Source of the DNA: Neocallimastix lanati (nom. inval.)
Taxonomy: Eukaryota > Neocallimastigomycota > Neocallimastigomycetes > Neocallimastigales > Neocallimastigaceae
DNA: 64,000 nucleotides
Reading direction: 5' to 3'
Assembly: GCA_016946835.1 (NCBI GenBank)
Contig: JACVTC010000133.1
Span: forward strand, 167,001 to 231,000
The position numbers were made by a program, and so were the translations under genes. This document shows, piece after piece, positions 23,181-35,638 of the stretch (position 1 is its first letter; each line of letters starts with the position of its first letter). The notes beneath the pieces were generated by a model. That model saw only the letters and a program-made list of their open reading frames with translations, was not told where the DNA came from and ran no database searches.

Positions 23181-24341
23181 ATTTCCTGATAAGCATCTAA
23201 AATAATATTAATAGCATTATTATATAATATTTAATAAAATTTTAAATTTTATTTATTTTTACTAGTAAAATAATAAATACTTTTTAAAAGTATATATACA
23301 TAAATAATTATATTATTTATTAATTCAAAATAAAACTTTATTTCTATAATTATTTAAATTCATTTGTTTCATAAAAACTTACAAAGTATTGATTTTAGTA
23401 TTATTTGGAATATCTAAATTTCCAGATAATTCGTTATTACGAATATCTCTATATAATTATATAAAGATCAATATATATATGAAAAAAAAAAAAAAAAATT
23501 CATGAGATTATATTTTTTGTTATTATTAAACTATTTTTACATATATCTATAACTACATATATATATAAATAAAAAATTCTATGAAATAAATGAATTATTG
23601 CTTTTTAAAATATTATTTTTTAAACTTGTAATAATTTATTATATTATTTTAAAAAGTCATTTTAAAATATTTTTTTTATATATATTATATTTTAAATTTA
23701 TTTATTATAAAAACTTACAAATGTTTAAGATTAGAATTTTTTGGAATAACTAATTCTCCTGATAATTTATTGTTACTAACATCTCTATATAATTGAGTAT
23801 ATTTATTAATAAATAATTTATATAATATTATATTTATATTTTTAGAATTATAAACTTTATAATATCTTATATATATAGAATTTAAGAATTTTTTTTTAAA
23901 TATTTATTTTAAATCCAACTATTAATAAATCTTACAATATTTGTAATGTTGAATTTTCTGGAATATTTAATTGTCCTGTTAATTCATTATCATAAACATG
24001 TCTAATAATTTACCAAATCCATTTATTTATAATAAAAAATTAATCATATAATATAAAATTTTATTCATTAGTTTAATAAATATAATGTTCCGTTCCAAGA
24101 TGAAATTTTTATTATCATATTTTATTTTAAATTAATTTATTATTAAAACTTACAATTCTTCTAATTTAGAATTATTTGGAATAACTAATTCTCCTGTTAA
24201 TTTATTTTTTCCAACATCCCTATTTAATAATAAAAAAATCAAAAATATTTTTAAATAAATTTTTTTAGAATTATATTTCCATTTTTGGAAATATTAATTT
24301 TTAATATATATATAAATTTATATATATAAATTGAATTAAAA

Positions 24342-24377
<36 letters not shown>

Positions 24378-26689
24378 GAGATTTAAATCTTATTTGATAA
24401 ATAAAACTTACAAAAATGTTAATTTTGAATTTTCTGGGATATTTAATTTTCCTGAAAATTGATTATTTGGAATATCTCTAATTTATTTGTACAGAATAAA
24501 AATATATATATATGTATATATATATGTATTTTTATTAATAAATTTTTTAATAAATATTTATAAATATTGATTATTAATTTCCAATATTTATGTTATCTAT
24601 TTATATATAACTATTAATTTAACAATAAAATTATTATTTCAATATTTATTTTAAATATTAGTTATTAAACTTACAACTTTATTAATTCTGAATTTTCTGG
24701 AATAACTAATTCTCCTGTTAACTTATTATCAGCAACAGATCTAGTAATTAAATATATTTATTTGAATTATGAAAAAAAAAAATAAATTTTTTTTATAAAT
24801 AAATTTTCAAAAAAAAAGATATTTATTTATTTAAGAATTATTTAATTATAATAGCTTATTTTTAAAAGTAAATACTTATATATATTTTTATTTAAAATAA
24901 AAATTTAATTTATACATTTATTTAAATTAATTAGTGATTAAACTTACAAAATTTTTAACTTTGAATCTTTTGGAATATTTAAGTTTCCCGTAAGCATATT
25001 ACTGTAAATATGTCTAATAATTGAATATATTTAAAAAAAAAAAAAAAATTAATATTCATTTATAAATTTCATATATACATATATATATTATTTATATTTA
25101 TGAATTATTTGCTTTCAATAATATAATATTTCCATATAAAAATTAATATATATTTTAAAATTAAAATAATAATAATAATATTTATAACAATTTTTTGTTT
25201 TATTTTGTTTTACTTTTTATATTTATTTATATTTATTTAATTATAAAACTTACAATTCTTCTAAATTAGAATTTTCTGGAATGACTAAATCTCCTGATAA
25301 ACTATTTCTTCTTGCATCTCTAATAATAATAATAATAATTAAAATAATAATAAATATATATATATATATATATTAAAATTAAAAACTTTTTTTTTTTCAA
25401 ATATTTATAATTATTTCCAAAAATTTAAATTTCATTAAATATATTTATTTAAACCTAATTATTTTTAAAACTTACAATTTCTTAAGTTGGGAATTTTTTG
25501 GAATATTTAATTTTCCTGTTAATTTATTAAAATGAACATTCCTAATAATCGAATATATTATTCGTATAAATATTTAATATTTACATTAATATTTTATTTG
25601 TTTTTATTTGTTTCTTCTTTAAAGCTATTTATATTTATGAATTATTTATAGATTTATATATATTTAAATATTTGATTATAACACTTACAATTCTTCTAAT
25701 TTTGAATTCTCTGGAATGTCTAAATTTCCTGTATATCTATTATTAGAAATATTTCTAAAATAATAAAAGTATTTATTATATATATATTTATAAATAAAAC
25801 TTGCAAATATATATATATATTTTTTCTTGAAATACTTATATATATAGAATTTTATTTATATATATTCCGATTTTTCATATTTATAATTTATAGTTTATTA
25901 TATATATTTTAATAAAAAAATTTATCAAAATTTTTATTTAATTCCATTTGTCAACAAGACTTACAAATACTTCAATGTGGAATTACTTGGAATAACTAAA
26001 TCTCCTTGTAATAGATTTTTACTAATATCTCTAATATTTGAATAATATTTATATATTTATATAAAAAAGATTTTTCATTAATAAAGTTATTTATAAATTA
26101 TATCTATATTTTTTTATTTTTTATTTTTAATATATATTTTATATTTATGTAAAACAAATCTCAAAATATAAATAATAAATATAATAAAATAAATTAACAT
26201 TAATTTTAATTTCTTAATATTTACAACACTTCCAGATTTTGGAAATTATCTACAAATGTTTGTATTGTAAGGTTTTCCTCTTGTTTTAATTCAGACTCTA
26301 AATGTCTATATAATTAAATATATATATACATATATATTAATAATTATAATTAATATTAATTTAAAATATAAAATAATTTTATAGATATATATATTTTAGT
26401 GAAATTTTAAATTGTTAGTTAAATTTTTTTTTTTAATATTATATTTAAAAAACTATCCTATATTCATTATTTAATATTATTATTATAATTGTTATAAATT
26501 TTACAATTTAATAATATGGTTTTGACTTTCATCGCATTCGACTTTATCATTTTTACAACAGTCGTCCCCATAATTTTTAACTTTTTCAACATCAATTAAA
26601 TTTTTAAGTTTTTTGCATTCCTCAACAGGTACGGAATAAGTTAATGCAAAAATATTGGAAAAAACTAAAAATAATGTGTAAAATTTCAT
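23007..26689 (-). CDS. Leucine-rich-repeat single-pass membrane protein, fourteen exons
   Basis: My model: 26689-26505, 26305-26225, then eleven 66-bp exons at 26030-25965, 25754-25689, 25541-25476, 25319-25254, 25013-24948, 24740-24675, 24477-24412, 24219-24154, 24001-23936, 23784-23719 and 23448-23383, then 23196-23007. Total 1182 nt, 393 residues. Every intron interrupts a Leu codon in phase 2, and most donors are GTAAGT. Residues 1-19 are a signal peptide (FYTLFLVFSNIFALTYS), followed by a Cys-containing cap (EECKKLKNL, DDCCKNDKVEC). Each 66-bp exon encodes one 22-residue LRR of the form LDVxxNxLTGxLxIPxNSxLxx. The last exon gives a cap with Cys (GKCVEYE), a membrane helix (LIFVVVVVVIILLILIVTCC) and a short Lys/Asn tail. 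It resembles a cell-surface recognition receptor with no cytoplasmic kinase; its ligand is unknown. The gene looks fully intact. Confidence 0.92.
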
Positions 26690-26986
26690 TCTTCTTTTTT
26701 TAATTTTAGTTAATATAAAATATTATTTATTATTTATTTTTTTTATTTTTACTTTTTTTTTTTTTTTATAATTTCGTTTTGAAAAAACTAAAATGTATTT
26801 TTTTTATACTTAAAAATACTATTTAAGAAAAAATTTTTGAAGAAATAAAAATTTATTATAAACTCCAACTATTTATATTTTTTAAATATTGAAAATAAAA
26901 AATTAAAAAATAAAAAAAAAAAAAAAAAAAAAAAAAATCGAATCAATCGAAAAATCTACAACCAAATTATAATTTTCATTTAATCA

Positions 26987-27026
<40 letters not shown>

Positions 27027-27400
27027 TTCTATTTAATAGACTTTAAATAATGAATTCTTTTATTAAATTTTACAATTTGTTGAAAATAAAGTTTATTATA
27101 GTTAATTATTAAGTTAAAATATATTTAAAATTAGTTAATATAAAATATTATTTATTATTTATTTTTTTTATTTTTACTTTTTTTTTTTTTATAATTTCGT
27201 TTTGAAAAAACTAAGATGTATTTTTTTTATACTTAAAAATATTATTTAAGAAAAGATTTTTGAAGAAATAAAAATTTATTATAAACTTCAACTATTTATA
27301 TTTTTTAAATATTGAAAATAAAAAATTAAAAAATAAAAAAAAAAAAAAAAATCGAATTAATCGAAAAATCTACAACCAAATTATAATTTTCATTTAATCA

Positions 27401-27446
<46 letters not shown>

Positions 27447-28014
27447 CTATTTAATAGACTTTAAATAATGAATTCTTAATTAAATTTTACAATTTGTTAA
27501 AAATAAAGTTTATTATAGTTAATTATTAAGTTAAAATATATTTAAAATAAATTTTGTATATGTTAACTAAATATTTGAGGCTTATATAAATTATAACAAT
27601 GAGTTAGTACAAAAATTTGATTGAATTATGTAAATGTATTGACATAAAAAGAATAATATTTTTTATAATTAAAAATATAAAAAAAAAAAAAAAAAAAAAT
27701 CGAATCAATCGAAAAATCTACAACCAAATTATAATTTTCATTTAATCAAAATTAAAAAAAAAAAAAAAAAAAAAAAATTTCTATTTAATAGACTTTAAAT
27801 AATGAATTCTTAATTAAATTTTACAATTTGTTAAAAATAAAGTTTATTATAGTTAATTATTAAGTTAAAATATATTTAAAATAAATTTTGTATATGTTAA
27901 CTAAATATTTGAGGCTTATATAAATTATAACAATGAGTTAGTACAAAAATTTGATTGAATTATGTAAATGTATTGACATAAAAAGAATAATATTTTTTAT
28001 AATTAAAAATATAA
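26690..28014. repeat. Triplicated non-coding segment upstream of the LRR gene
   Basis: Copy A (about 26706-27130) and copy B (about 27131-27546) share TTAGTTAATATAAAATATTA, ATTTCGTTTTGAAAAAACTA, TTTTTGAAGAAATAAAAATT, ATCGAATCAATCGAAAAATC and TTTAATAGACTTTAAATAAT in order, at a 414-425 bp period. Copy C (about 27690-27880) repeats the second half. The block TTTTGTATATGTTAACTAAA...GAATAATATT follows B (27547) and C (27881), 334 bp apart. Copy A starts about 17 bp from the LRR start codon, so the LRR promoter is itself the source or target of the duplication. Confidence 0.9.
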
Positions 28015-28559
28015 GAACTCAATAAAATAAATAAAAAGGGATTAATTAAAACAAAATAAATTTAAAACAATTTAATTTCTGTAGAGGTTCATATTATAAG
28101 GAGTGTGAACATTAATAAATAAATAAATAAATTACTTATACACTAAAGAATTTATTATTACACATTAATAATTTTTTTTAAAGAACTAATTTATTTTATT
28201 GTTAAAAATAACTTTATTAATATTAATATTATTTTAATAACAATATGGGAAACCTTTCTATTTTATTTTTACTATACTATATTTCCTAATTCTTTCTAAA
28301 GAAAGCCCCCCATATAAAATATAGATTATACATATTTTTATATTATTTAATTACATTAGTAAATCCAACCATATAAATTTATTACATAAATTAATATTTA
28401 AAATTATAAAATATAATTAATATAAAAATTATTATATAGAATATAAGAAAATTATTAATAGTAAAGAATATAATAATATATTTTTATATAATAAATTATT
28501 AAGAATATATGTTAAAAATATCATTATTATTTTATTCTTTATCATTTCATTTTTTTGTA
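28015..28559. other. AT-rich intergenic, nothing seen
   Basis: Scattered mixed-composition spots (for example TCTGTAGAGGTTCATATTAT near 28078 and AAGAAAGCCCCCCATA near 28300) without a readable frame or RNA fold. Confidence 0.6.
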
Positions 28560-28745
28560 GCCATGTTGGTTCAGTCGGTTAGGACGATACAGGTTTCTGT
28601 AGAGGGCGGGAAGTGTGTAACGACAATTGAGAGAGGCGAAGCTATTACAGTATGCCAATAACTCATCACCTTACAATTAATTAATAACTGTAGGGCCATA
28701 TAGGAGATGGGTACCCATTATGTGCAAGTCTATGTTTTCATTTTT
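28560..28745 (+). repeat. SINE-like dispersed repeat with tRNA-like head (copy 1)
   Basis: The GC-richest spot for kilobases around. It begins GCCATGTTGGTTCAGTCGGT: a box A match (TGGTTCAGTCGG at 28567-28578), and a D-arm in which GTTC (28569-28572) pairs with GGAC (28582-28585) round a nine-base loop. A TACAG/CTGTA hairpin follows, but there is no proper anticodon arm or box B, so it is not a working tRNA. Downstream GCCAATA, GTAGGGCCAT and GGTACCCAT are shared, in the same order, with the element at 58.8 kb on the other strand. Confidence 0.55.
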
Positions 28746-29499
28746 ATGCACTTTTATAAATTTTTAAATTCCAAAATTTAAATTTAATCAAAATTATAAT
28801 TAAAATCTTATTTTAATTTTAAAAATACTTATAAATAAACTTGGTTCGATAATTAATTACTTTAGGTATAATTTTATTTAATTTCATATTTTAAAACCTT
28901 TATTTGTTTATAACTCTTGTTCGTTATTTTACAATAAGTTATAAAGTATTTCATACTAATGATAATATAATAAAAAGCTATTCAATATAATAATTATAAA
29001 AATATATGAAAATATAATATATATAATATAATAGATATTAACAAATATTTTTTATAGTTTCATGTTTTAGTGTAATTTCATTTTAACATTTGACTTGTTA
29101 TTTACCCCAATTATAAATTTAATTATAAATTTAAGTATAATTTTCTTAAACATAAATATTAATATTGATTTTATATAATTTTAAATTTAAATTTAATTTT
29201 TTCTAACATAAATATTAATATTGTTATATAATTTTTTATATTTAGTAAGGTTTTTTTTTTTTTTTTAATATTAATATTTTTTATATCATTCGTCTATATC
29301 TTTCGTCACTGTTGAATTAAATTTTATGACATTCAACGGAAAAACTTTTCAAATATTCTATTTTCTATTTCTAAATTTTTGAAATTTCTTATGTTCCTTA
29401 TAATTTCTCTTAATTTTTCATAATATGATATTTTTAATTTATTATAATAATTTTTTTTTATTTTTTATATTTTTATTGTTAAATTTTATTTTATTTATT
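28746..29499. other. AT-rich intergenic, nothing secure
   Basis: A slightly mixed patch at 29285-29410 could be decayed coding sequence on the minus strand, upstream or downstream part of the neighbouring ankyrin relic, but I cannot support a frame. Confidence 0.5.
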
Positions 29500-29843
29500 A
29501 TTTTTTTAAATATTTAATTATTTCATGGTTATCATTATATATGACATGGAACATTAGTATAAAACCACTTATACTTTTAAGATAAATATTCGTTCCTTTT
29601 TTTTATTAAATATTTTATTATTTCAGTATTATTATTATTACTAGTACATAATAAAAGGCGTATAACCATTCTCATTTTCTTGAACATTGACATTCACACT
29701 TTTTTCAACTAAATATTGAATCATTTTAATTTTATTATTACCACAGAATATTCTAATTCGCAATTTTACATCATTGCTATATTAATAATTTTCAAATAAT
29801 TTGTCAAATTATTATTATCTCTAACGATAAGGTAGGTATTCAT
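29500..29843 (-). pseudogene. Ankyrin-repeat gene relic
   Basis: Minus-strand frames carry typical ankyrin fragments: MIQYLVEKSVNVN followed by ENENGYTPFIM (about 29705-29640), and MFHVIYNDNHEIIKYLKK (about 29555-29500). Further upstream, NTYLIVRDNNNLTNYLKIIN (about 29840-29780) also fits the ankyrin style of this genome. Stops and frame changes separate the pieces, so the gene is dead. The fragments resemble the intact ankyrin genes at 44.3 kb and 63.4 kb in style, but I cannot say whether they are close paralogs. Confidence 0.55.
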
Positions 29844-30763
29844 GTTAATATAATGTTTTTTATCTATTCTATGAATAATTTTTTTTTTTACACAGATAAT
29901 TGTTGTTTAATAAAAAATATAAAAAAAAATAATAATATTTAATATTTGTTTTCAATAATAATTTAAAAATTCACTTTATATTACAATAAAAAAATATTAC
30001 ACCATTAATATTAATATTAGAACTTTAATTCAATAAAAAAAATATTACACCATTAATATTAATATTAGAACTTTAATTCAATAAAAAAAAAAAGATGAAA
30101 ATATAAATATTTCAAATTATATAATATATACTTTGGAACAAATTAACCCATAAAAAGAAAGTACAAATATAAATACATTAATAAATAATATATATATGAA
30201 TAATTATATAATTTAATTTCATTTTAATGATTCATAAAGATATGATATGTTACATTAAAATTAAATGTTAATTGTTTCTTGAAAAAATATAAAAGTTTTT
30301 TATGAAATTTAACAAATAATTTTAATGGAGTATTAAAACATTCCTTATTGGATAATTATATCTATATCATTACCCCAATATTCAAAGAAAATTAAAATAA
30401 AATAAATATTTAAATATTATTATTATTATTAATATTATTAATTATATAGTTTATAAGGTCATTTGGGAAATTAATATTTGTTTTATTTGTTTTTCTTTAT
30501 TATTACTTTTTTTTAATTAAATAAATTAAATAATTATTTATTTATCTTAATTATTTACTTATTGAAATAATTTTTAATATTCTTAAGCCAATAAAATTAA
30601 GATCTTTTAATTAATTTTTTAAATCTTCATTCTTCATTCTTATTCGTTATTATTATTATTAATTTTTTTTTATGGTATAAAATGAAAATAAAAACTTTAA
30701 TTATTAACAAATTATTTGGGTTAATATTTCATAAAAATAAATTAATAAATCATTACTTAATTA
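29844..30763. other. AT-rich intergenic with a short direct repeat
   Basis: A 46-bp unit containing ATTACACCATTAATATTAAT and AACTTTAATTCAATAAAA is repeated in tandem at about 29993-30083. The rest is A/T-rich without coding signal. Confidence 0.7.
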
Positions 30764-31351
30764 TGGGAGAGGAGCATTTCGAAAAATTTCATAAAAAGTT
30801 TCATTTCGAAAAATTTCATTTCGGAAAAGTGTCATTTCGCAAAATTTTTAATAAATAAATAAATTAATAATAAAATAAATAAATAATATATATGATTTAA
30901 ATAAATAACTAAATAAATGAAAATAAATAAATGAAACTATAATAAATAAATAAATTTTAAAATTAAATTTTTTAAAAAAAATATATATATATGGACATAT
31001 ACATAATAAATATACATTATATAATAATAAATATTCATTAGAATTAACGCTTTAAAAAAATAAAATATTTTATCATATGCTTTAAACGTTTTATAATTTA
31101 AAATATATATAAGAATTTTATATATATATAAAAATTAAGTATTAATAATTTAAAAGATGTAAAGGATAATAATTTAAAATATAACTACTAAAATTAAAAA
31201 TAATTAAAAAATAATTATTATAAAGATTAAAAAATAATATATAAATAATTAATTGATCATTTTACACCTTTTAAGTCCTTGCGCAGTATTTTAAAAAAAT
31301 CTTAAATTACTAATAAATTTTTTTAATAAAAGAAATATTTATAAATAATTC

Positions 31352-31395
<44 letters not shown>

Positions 31396-32252
31396 TGAGG
31401 ACATCATAAAAAAGGGAGTTAAAAGTAGCACAAAGTTAGGATGATTTTAGATGTTATCTATTTTTTTTTTATTTTATATTTTATATTTTAATATTTTATA
31501 TTTTATATTTTAATATTTTATATTTTATATTTTTTATTTTATATTTTATATTTTATATTTTATATTTTTTATTTTATATTTTATATTTTATATTTTATAT
31601 TTTATATTTTATATTTTATATTTTATATTTTATATTTTATATTTTATATTTTATATTTTATATTTTATATTTTATATTTTATATTTTATATTTTATACTT
31701 TATATTTTATATTTTATATTTTATATTTTATATTTCTATATTTTATATTTTATATTTTTTATTTTATATTTTATATTTTATATTTTTTTTTATTTTTTAT
31801 TTTTTTTTTTATTTTTTATTTTTTTTTATTTTTTATTTTATATTTTATATTTCTATATTTTATATTTTATATTTTTATTTTTTTTTTTTATTTTTTTTTT
31901 ATTTTTTATTTTATATTTTATATTTTATATTTCATATTTTATATTTCATATTTTATATTTTATATTTTTATTTTTTTTTTGTTTTTTTTTTTATTTTTTA
32001 TTTTATATTTTATATTTTATATTTCATATTTTATATTTTATATTTCATATTTCATATTTTATATTTCTATATTTTATATTTTATATTTTATATTTTATAT
32101 TTTAATATATATATATATATTTTTTATTTTATATTTTTTATTTTATATTTTATATTTTATAATTTTTTTTTATTTTTTTATTATTTATTTATTTATTTAT
32201 TTTATTATTTGTTTATCTATTTATTAAAATTTTACGAAATGACACACACTCC
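30764..32252. mobile_element. Possible non-autonomous DNA transposon with terminal inverted repeats
   Basis: The left end (30764-30858) reads GGGAGAGGAGCATTTCGAAA and carries four copies of a CATTTCGNAAAA motif, ending GTGTCATTTCGCAAAATTTT. The right end (32222-32252), read on the other strand, is GGAGTGTGTGTCATTTCGTA followed by AAATTTTAATAAATA. So roughly 30 bp are inverted copies with few mismatches, 1.49 kb apart. No transposase is inside. The interior is AT-rich sequence, an A45-class run at 31352-31393 and an expanded minisatellite. I could not define a target-site duplication. Confidence 0.5.
31466..32165. repeat. (ATATTTT)n-type minisatellite
   Basis: About 700 bp of seven-base units TATATTT/TATTTTA with occasional ATATTTC or T-run variants. 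It lies inside the putative transposon and encodes only a Tyr/Ile/Phe shadow frame. Confidence 0.95.
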
Positions 32253-32293
32253 TTAATCATTTGATTAATTATCATTGATTTATAGTGCGATTT

Positions 32294-32346
32294 AATCGAT
32301 TATATATCTAGTTACATTAAATATGTAACTAGATATATAATCGATT
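32294..32346. repeat. Perfect palindrome, 24-bp arms and 5-nt loop
   Basis: AATCGATTATATATCTAGTT plus ACAT (32294-32317), loop TAAAT, then the exact reverse complement (32323-32346). No mismatch. It sits about 40 bp outside the right end of the putative transposon. Confidence 0.97.
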
Positions 32347-32751
32347 TACATAATATTATAAAATTTATACGAACACATAGAATTAATGTAAACATAAAAT
32401 TTATAACATAAATTTAATGTTATTTAAATAATTTTATTTTATTTCATTTCATTTTATTTTATTATATGTTATTATAATTATTATATATTTTTTATTATAT
32501 ATATTACACTTTTTATAATATTAAACAAAATAATTAATTCTTAATTATTTTAAAACAATGTATAATTAGAGAATATTATATAAAGAATAATTTTCCTTTA
32601 TTCTTTGCCTTTTTCAACACTTATTTTTATTATTTTAATAAATAAAGTTCACTTAATAATAATATGAAATAATATTAATATTTTTAAGCAAATATATTTT
32701 ATAAAAAATAAATATATATATATATATATATTTTTTTTTTTTTTATTTTTT

Positions 32752-32805
32752 ATTTCCGGTGTGTACCGCTTAGTAAGTGTTTCAGCATATTGGCTCACTA
32801 ATAAA
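32752..32805 (-). repeat. SINE-like dispersed repeat, short copy (copy 2)
   Basis: Read on the minus strand: GTGAGCCAATATGCTGAAAC, then ACTTACTAAG, then CGGTACACACCGGAAAT followed by an A-rich tail. It shares both ends (GCCAATA..CTGAA and CGGTACACAYCGGAA) with the copy at 58.8 kb, lacking about 110 bp between. Confidence 0.6.
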
Positions 32806-33508
32806 ATTATAAATATTAATATTTTTAAATAAATAATTTTATAATATAAATTATTAAATTATATTCTTCTGTCTCCCTAAAGAGTTATAACAAACCAAGT
32901 ACTTATCTTTGATATTTTTCATATACATATATTAAAATTACAAAACTTTTATTGGAAAACTTAATATTTAATATAGAAATTAATATAAAAGGATAATATT
33001 TATATTAATTATATAATTTATCATGTGAATAGTACACCAATTATCTAATTATCTGATGAGAATAAATTAATTTCTAATTATATTTTATTATAAAATATGG
33101 TTTTGAACAATTTTAAAAAAATTTTTTTAATAATTTCAATATGTAATCTTCAAATGGAAAGATATAAAACTTTTAATTTTTAATTTTCAATATATTATTA
33201 AGAGATTGACCTTTTTTTTTTTTTTTATTTTATTATTGATAATTAAGCATTTCAAGATTATTATGACCTATTTCTCTAATTATTGGAAAATATTTATAGT
33301 TACTTTTTCTATTAAATACTATTAATATTTATATTTTTATTGAAATAATTTAATAAAAATTTAATTAGAAATATTCCTTTTTACATATATATATATTCTT
33401 TAATTATTTTTGTAATTTTTTTTTATTATTTTTATTTTTTAATTTGACATATTTTCATAATTATTATTATTATAATTATTATTATAATTGTTATTACTAT
33501 TATTATTA
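32806..33508. other. AT-rich intergenic, nothing seen
   Basis: Some mixed patches around 32860-33060 (for example CTGTCTCCCTAAAGAGTTAT) but no sustained frame on either strand. Confidence 0.6.
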
Positions 33509-33509
33509 C

Positions 33510-33600
<91 letters not shown>
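33509..33600. repeat. (ATT)n microsatellite
   Basis: About thirty uninterrupted ATT units preceded by imperfect ones from 33462. The poly-Tyr frame across it is an artefact. Confidence 0.97.
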
Positions 33601-35231
33601 TTGACATATTCAAAGACAATTTAAATTTTTTGCATTTTCTTTATTTCTGAAATCATAAAAAAGTAAAATTTTAATTATAGATAATTAATATATAAATAAT
33701 ATGAAAACAAGTATATAAAATATTTTATGAAATTATTCAAAATACTACTAAATTATGAAATTATTCAAAGATAAAAAATAATTAAATAAAATAATATTTT
33801 TTTTTTTTTTTTTTTTTTTTTTAATAAATTTCTTAAACAATAAATTATTATTATTATTGTTAAAATATATGAAATATATGAAAAATAAGCTTCAAATGTT
33901 TTGAAACCTATTGTAATATAATTAAAATATAAGCCAGAATGTATTAAAATAAAAGTATTTAAGTTTAGTGCTAGTACTAGTAATTGTTTATCAAAATAAA
34001 AAAAATTTATAATTTATTTTTCTTTGACATAATATTATGTTCGTCAAACAATTCTTTTGCTAAAATAGGAATTTATAGTTTATAATTATGTCAATTATAC
34101 TAATATATTATCATAAAATATATTAATTAAATTGACTTAAATGGGTTTAGATAATAACTAATTTAGTATGTTCATAAGACAAACCAATGTGATGAAAGAT
34201 ATAATAAATTAATAAATATAACCATGAATTGTATATAAAATAGATGACCTTTATTCATCTACAAACTACACTAATTGATTGCAAAGTATTTTAAATTATT
34301 AAGCTTTATCATTAATATTTTAATGATGAGAAAATTTAAATATATAAAATCCATTAAGAAATTTGGATTTGAGAGGGGAATAGGCAACATAAAATAAAGA
34401 ACATAAAATATTAAAGGAAAGTTACTTAACTGATTCCTTGTATTGATTATTTAAAAAACATATTTAATTTGGAAATGAATAAAAATATCCTAAATAGAGA
34501 AAATAACAAAAATTAGCCCACAAGAAGAAATTAACTGAAATATTGAATCTTAATAAATTATGAATCAATTTATATTATTTACTAATAAGTTTAAATGGCT
34601 AGAATAATATAATTAGTAATAAATGTAATCAAATTTAATATCCAAAGATTATGATTTATCAAAAACCCAAATATATAATTAACAACATATTTTTAATAGT
34701 TATTGCTAAAACTACAAAGCGGATATATATAAAAAAAAAAAGTTAGTGGTAATCTTTAATGCAGATTATGATTGAAAGTAATGTAAAATTCAATGTTAGA
34801 GATATAAGAGGTATTCACACAAATAGATTGTATAAACTAATCTTTTAAAAGAAAGGTTTCCATAATATAAATGGTATATATAAACCATATATTATAAGAG
34901 ATGTTTTAGATACATCTAATGTTAATAGTGTAATAATATTAAATACATAGTTTTTTATTTAAATTATTAGAATTCAAATATTTTTAAGAAACTATTTAAA
35001 CAATATTTAAATTGAATTAATGAAATTGGTATAATGTACAAATTATTTTATTCATGTAATATTAAAAGTCAATTTATAATAGAAATGTATAATAATTTAA
35101 TAATATCAAGTTAAAAAATAAAATAGGATAATTTTATAAATACATATTCAACATACCAATATATCATTAAAGAATAATTATGTATTATATACTAAGACAT
35201 AATTTTAAACCATAAATTCCTGACACTTATC

Positions 35232-35272
<41 letters not shown>

Positions 35273-35638
35273 TTTGTTAATTTATTATATATTTTATTAA
35301 TTAATTATAATTGAAGAATTTCTTCATTTATTATTATTATTATAAGTTATTTATTATTTATAATTAAATTTATGATTGTTTTTTTAAATTTATTGATAGT
35401 CTCATATAATTAATATTATATTTTTCTATTAAATAAATATTATTTAGTATAACAATAGCAGAATCCTTTTATTTATTTATTTATTTATTAATTTATTTAT
35501 TTATTTACTTATTTATTTATTATATGTTAATTATTTAATTATGGAAAACTTATTCGAGAAACTTAAGTTAATAGTTATTAAATTATGGAAAACTTTTTTG
35601 AAAATTTTAAATAATAGTTTTTAAATTACGAAAAACTT
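33601..35638. other. Intergenic with unusually mixed composition, unidentified
   Basis: From about 33880 to 35200 homopolymers are fewer than elsewhere and short coding-like stretches appear on the plus strand near 34770-34930, but stops are frequent in all frames. It could be an old decayed mobile element or gene that I cannot name. (ATTT)n arrays lie at 35230-35275 and 35467-35520. Confidence 0.45.

Noticed and set aside
28560-28640. Functional tRNA gene
   Set aside because: Box A and a D-arm fit, but the next hairpin has a four-base loop and there is no T-arm/box B or acceptor complement, so it is treated as a SINE-like head.
31979-32227. 82-codon Tyr/Ile/Phe frame
   Set aside because: Translation of the (ATATTTT)n minisatellite.
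33444-33650. Poly-Tyr frame
   Set aside because: Translation of an (ATT)n microsatellite.
34760-34940. Retroelement-like coding fragments
   Set aside because: Short readable pieces (for example VRDIRGIHTNRLYK) but no motif of any mobile-element family and frequent stops.
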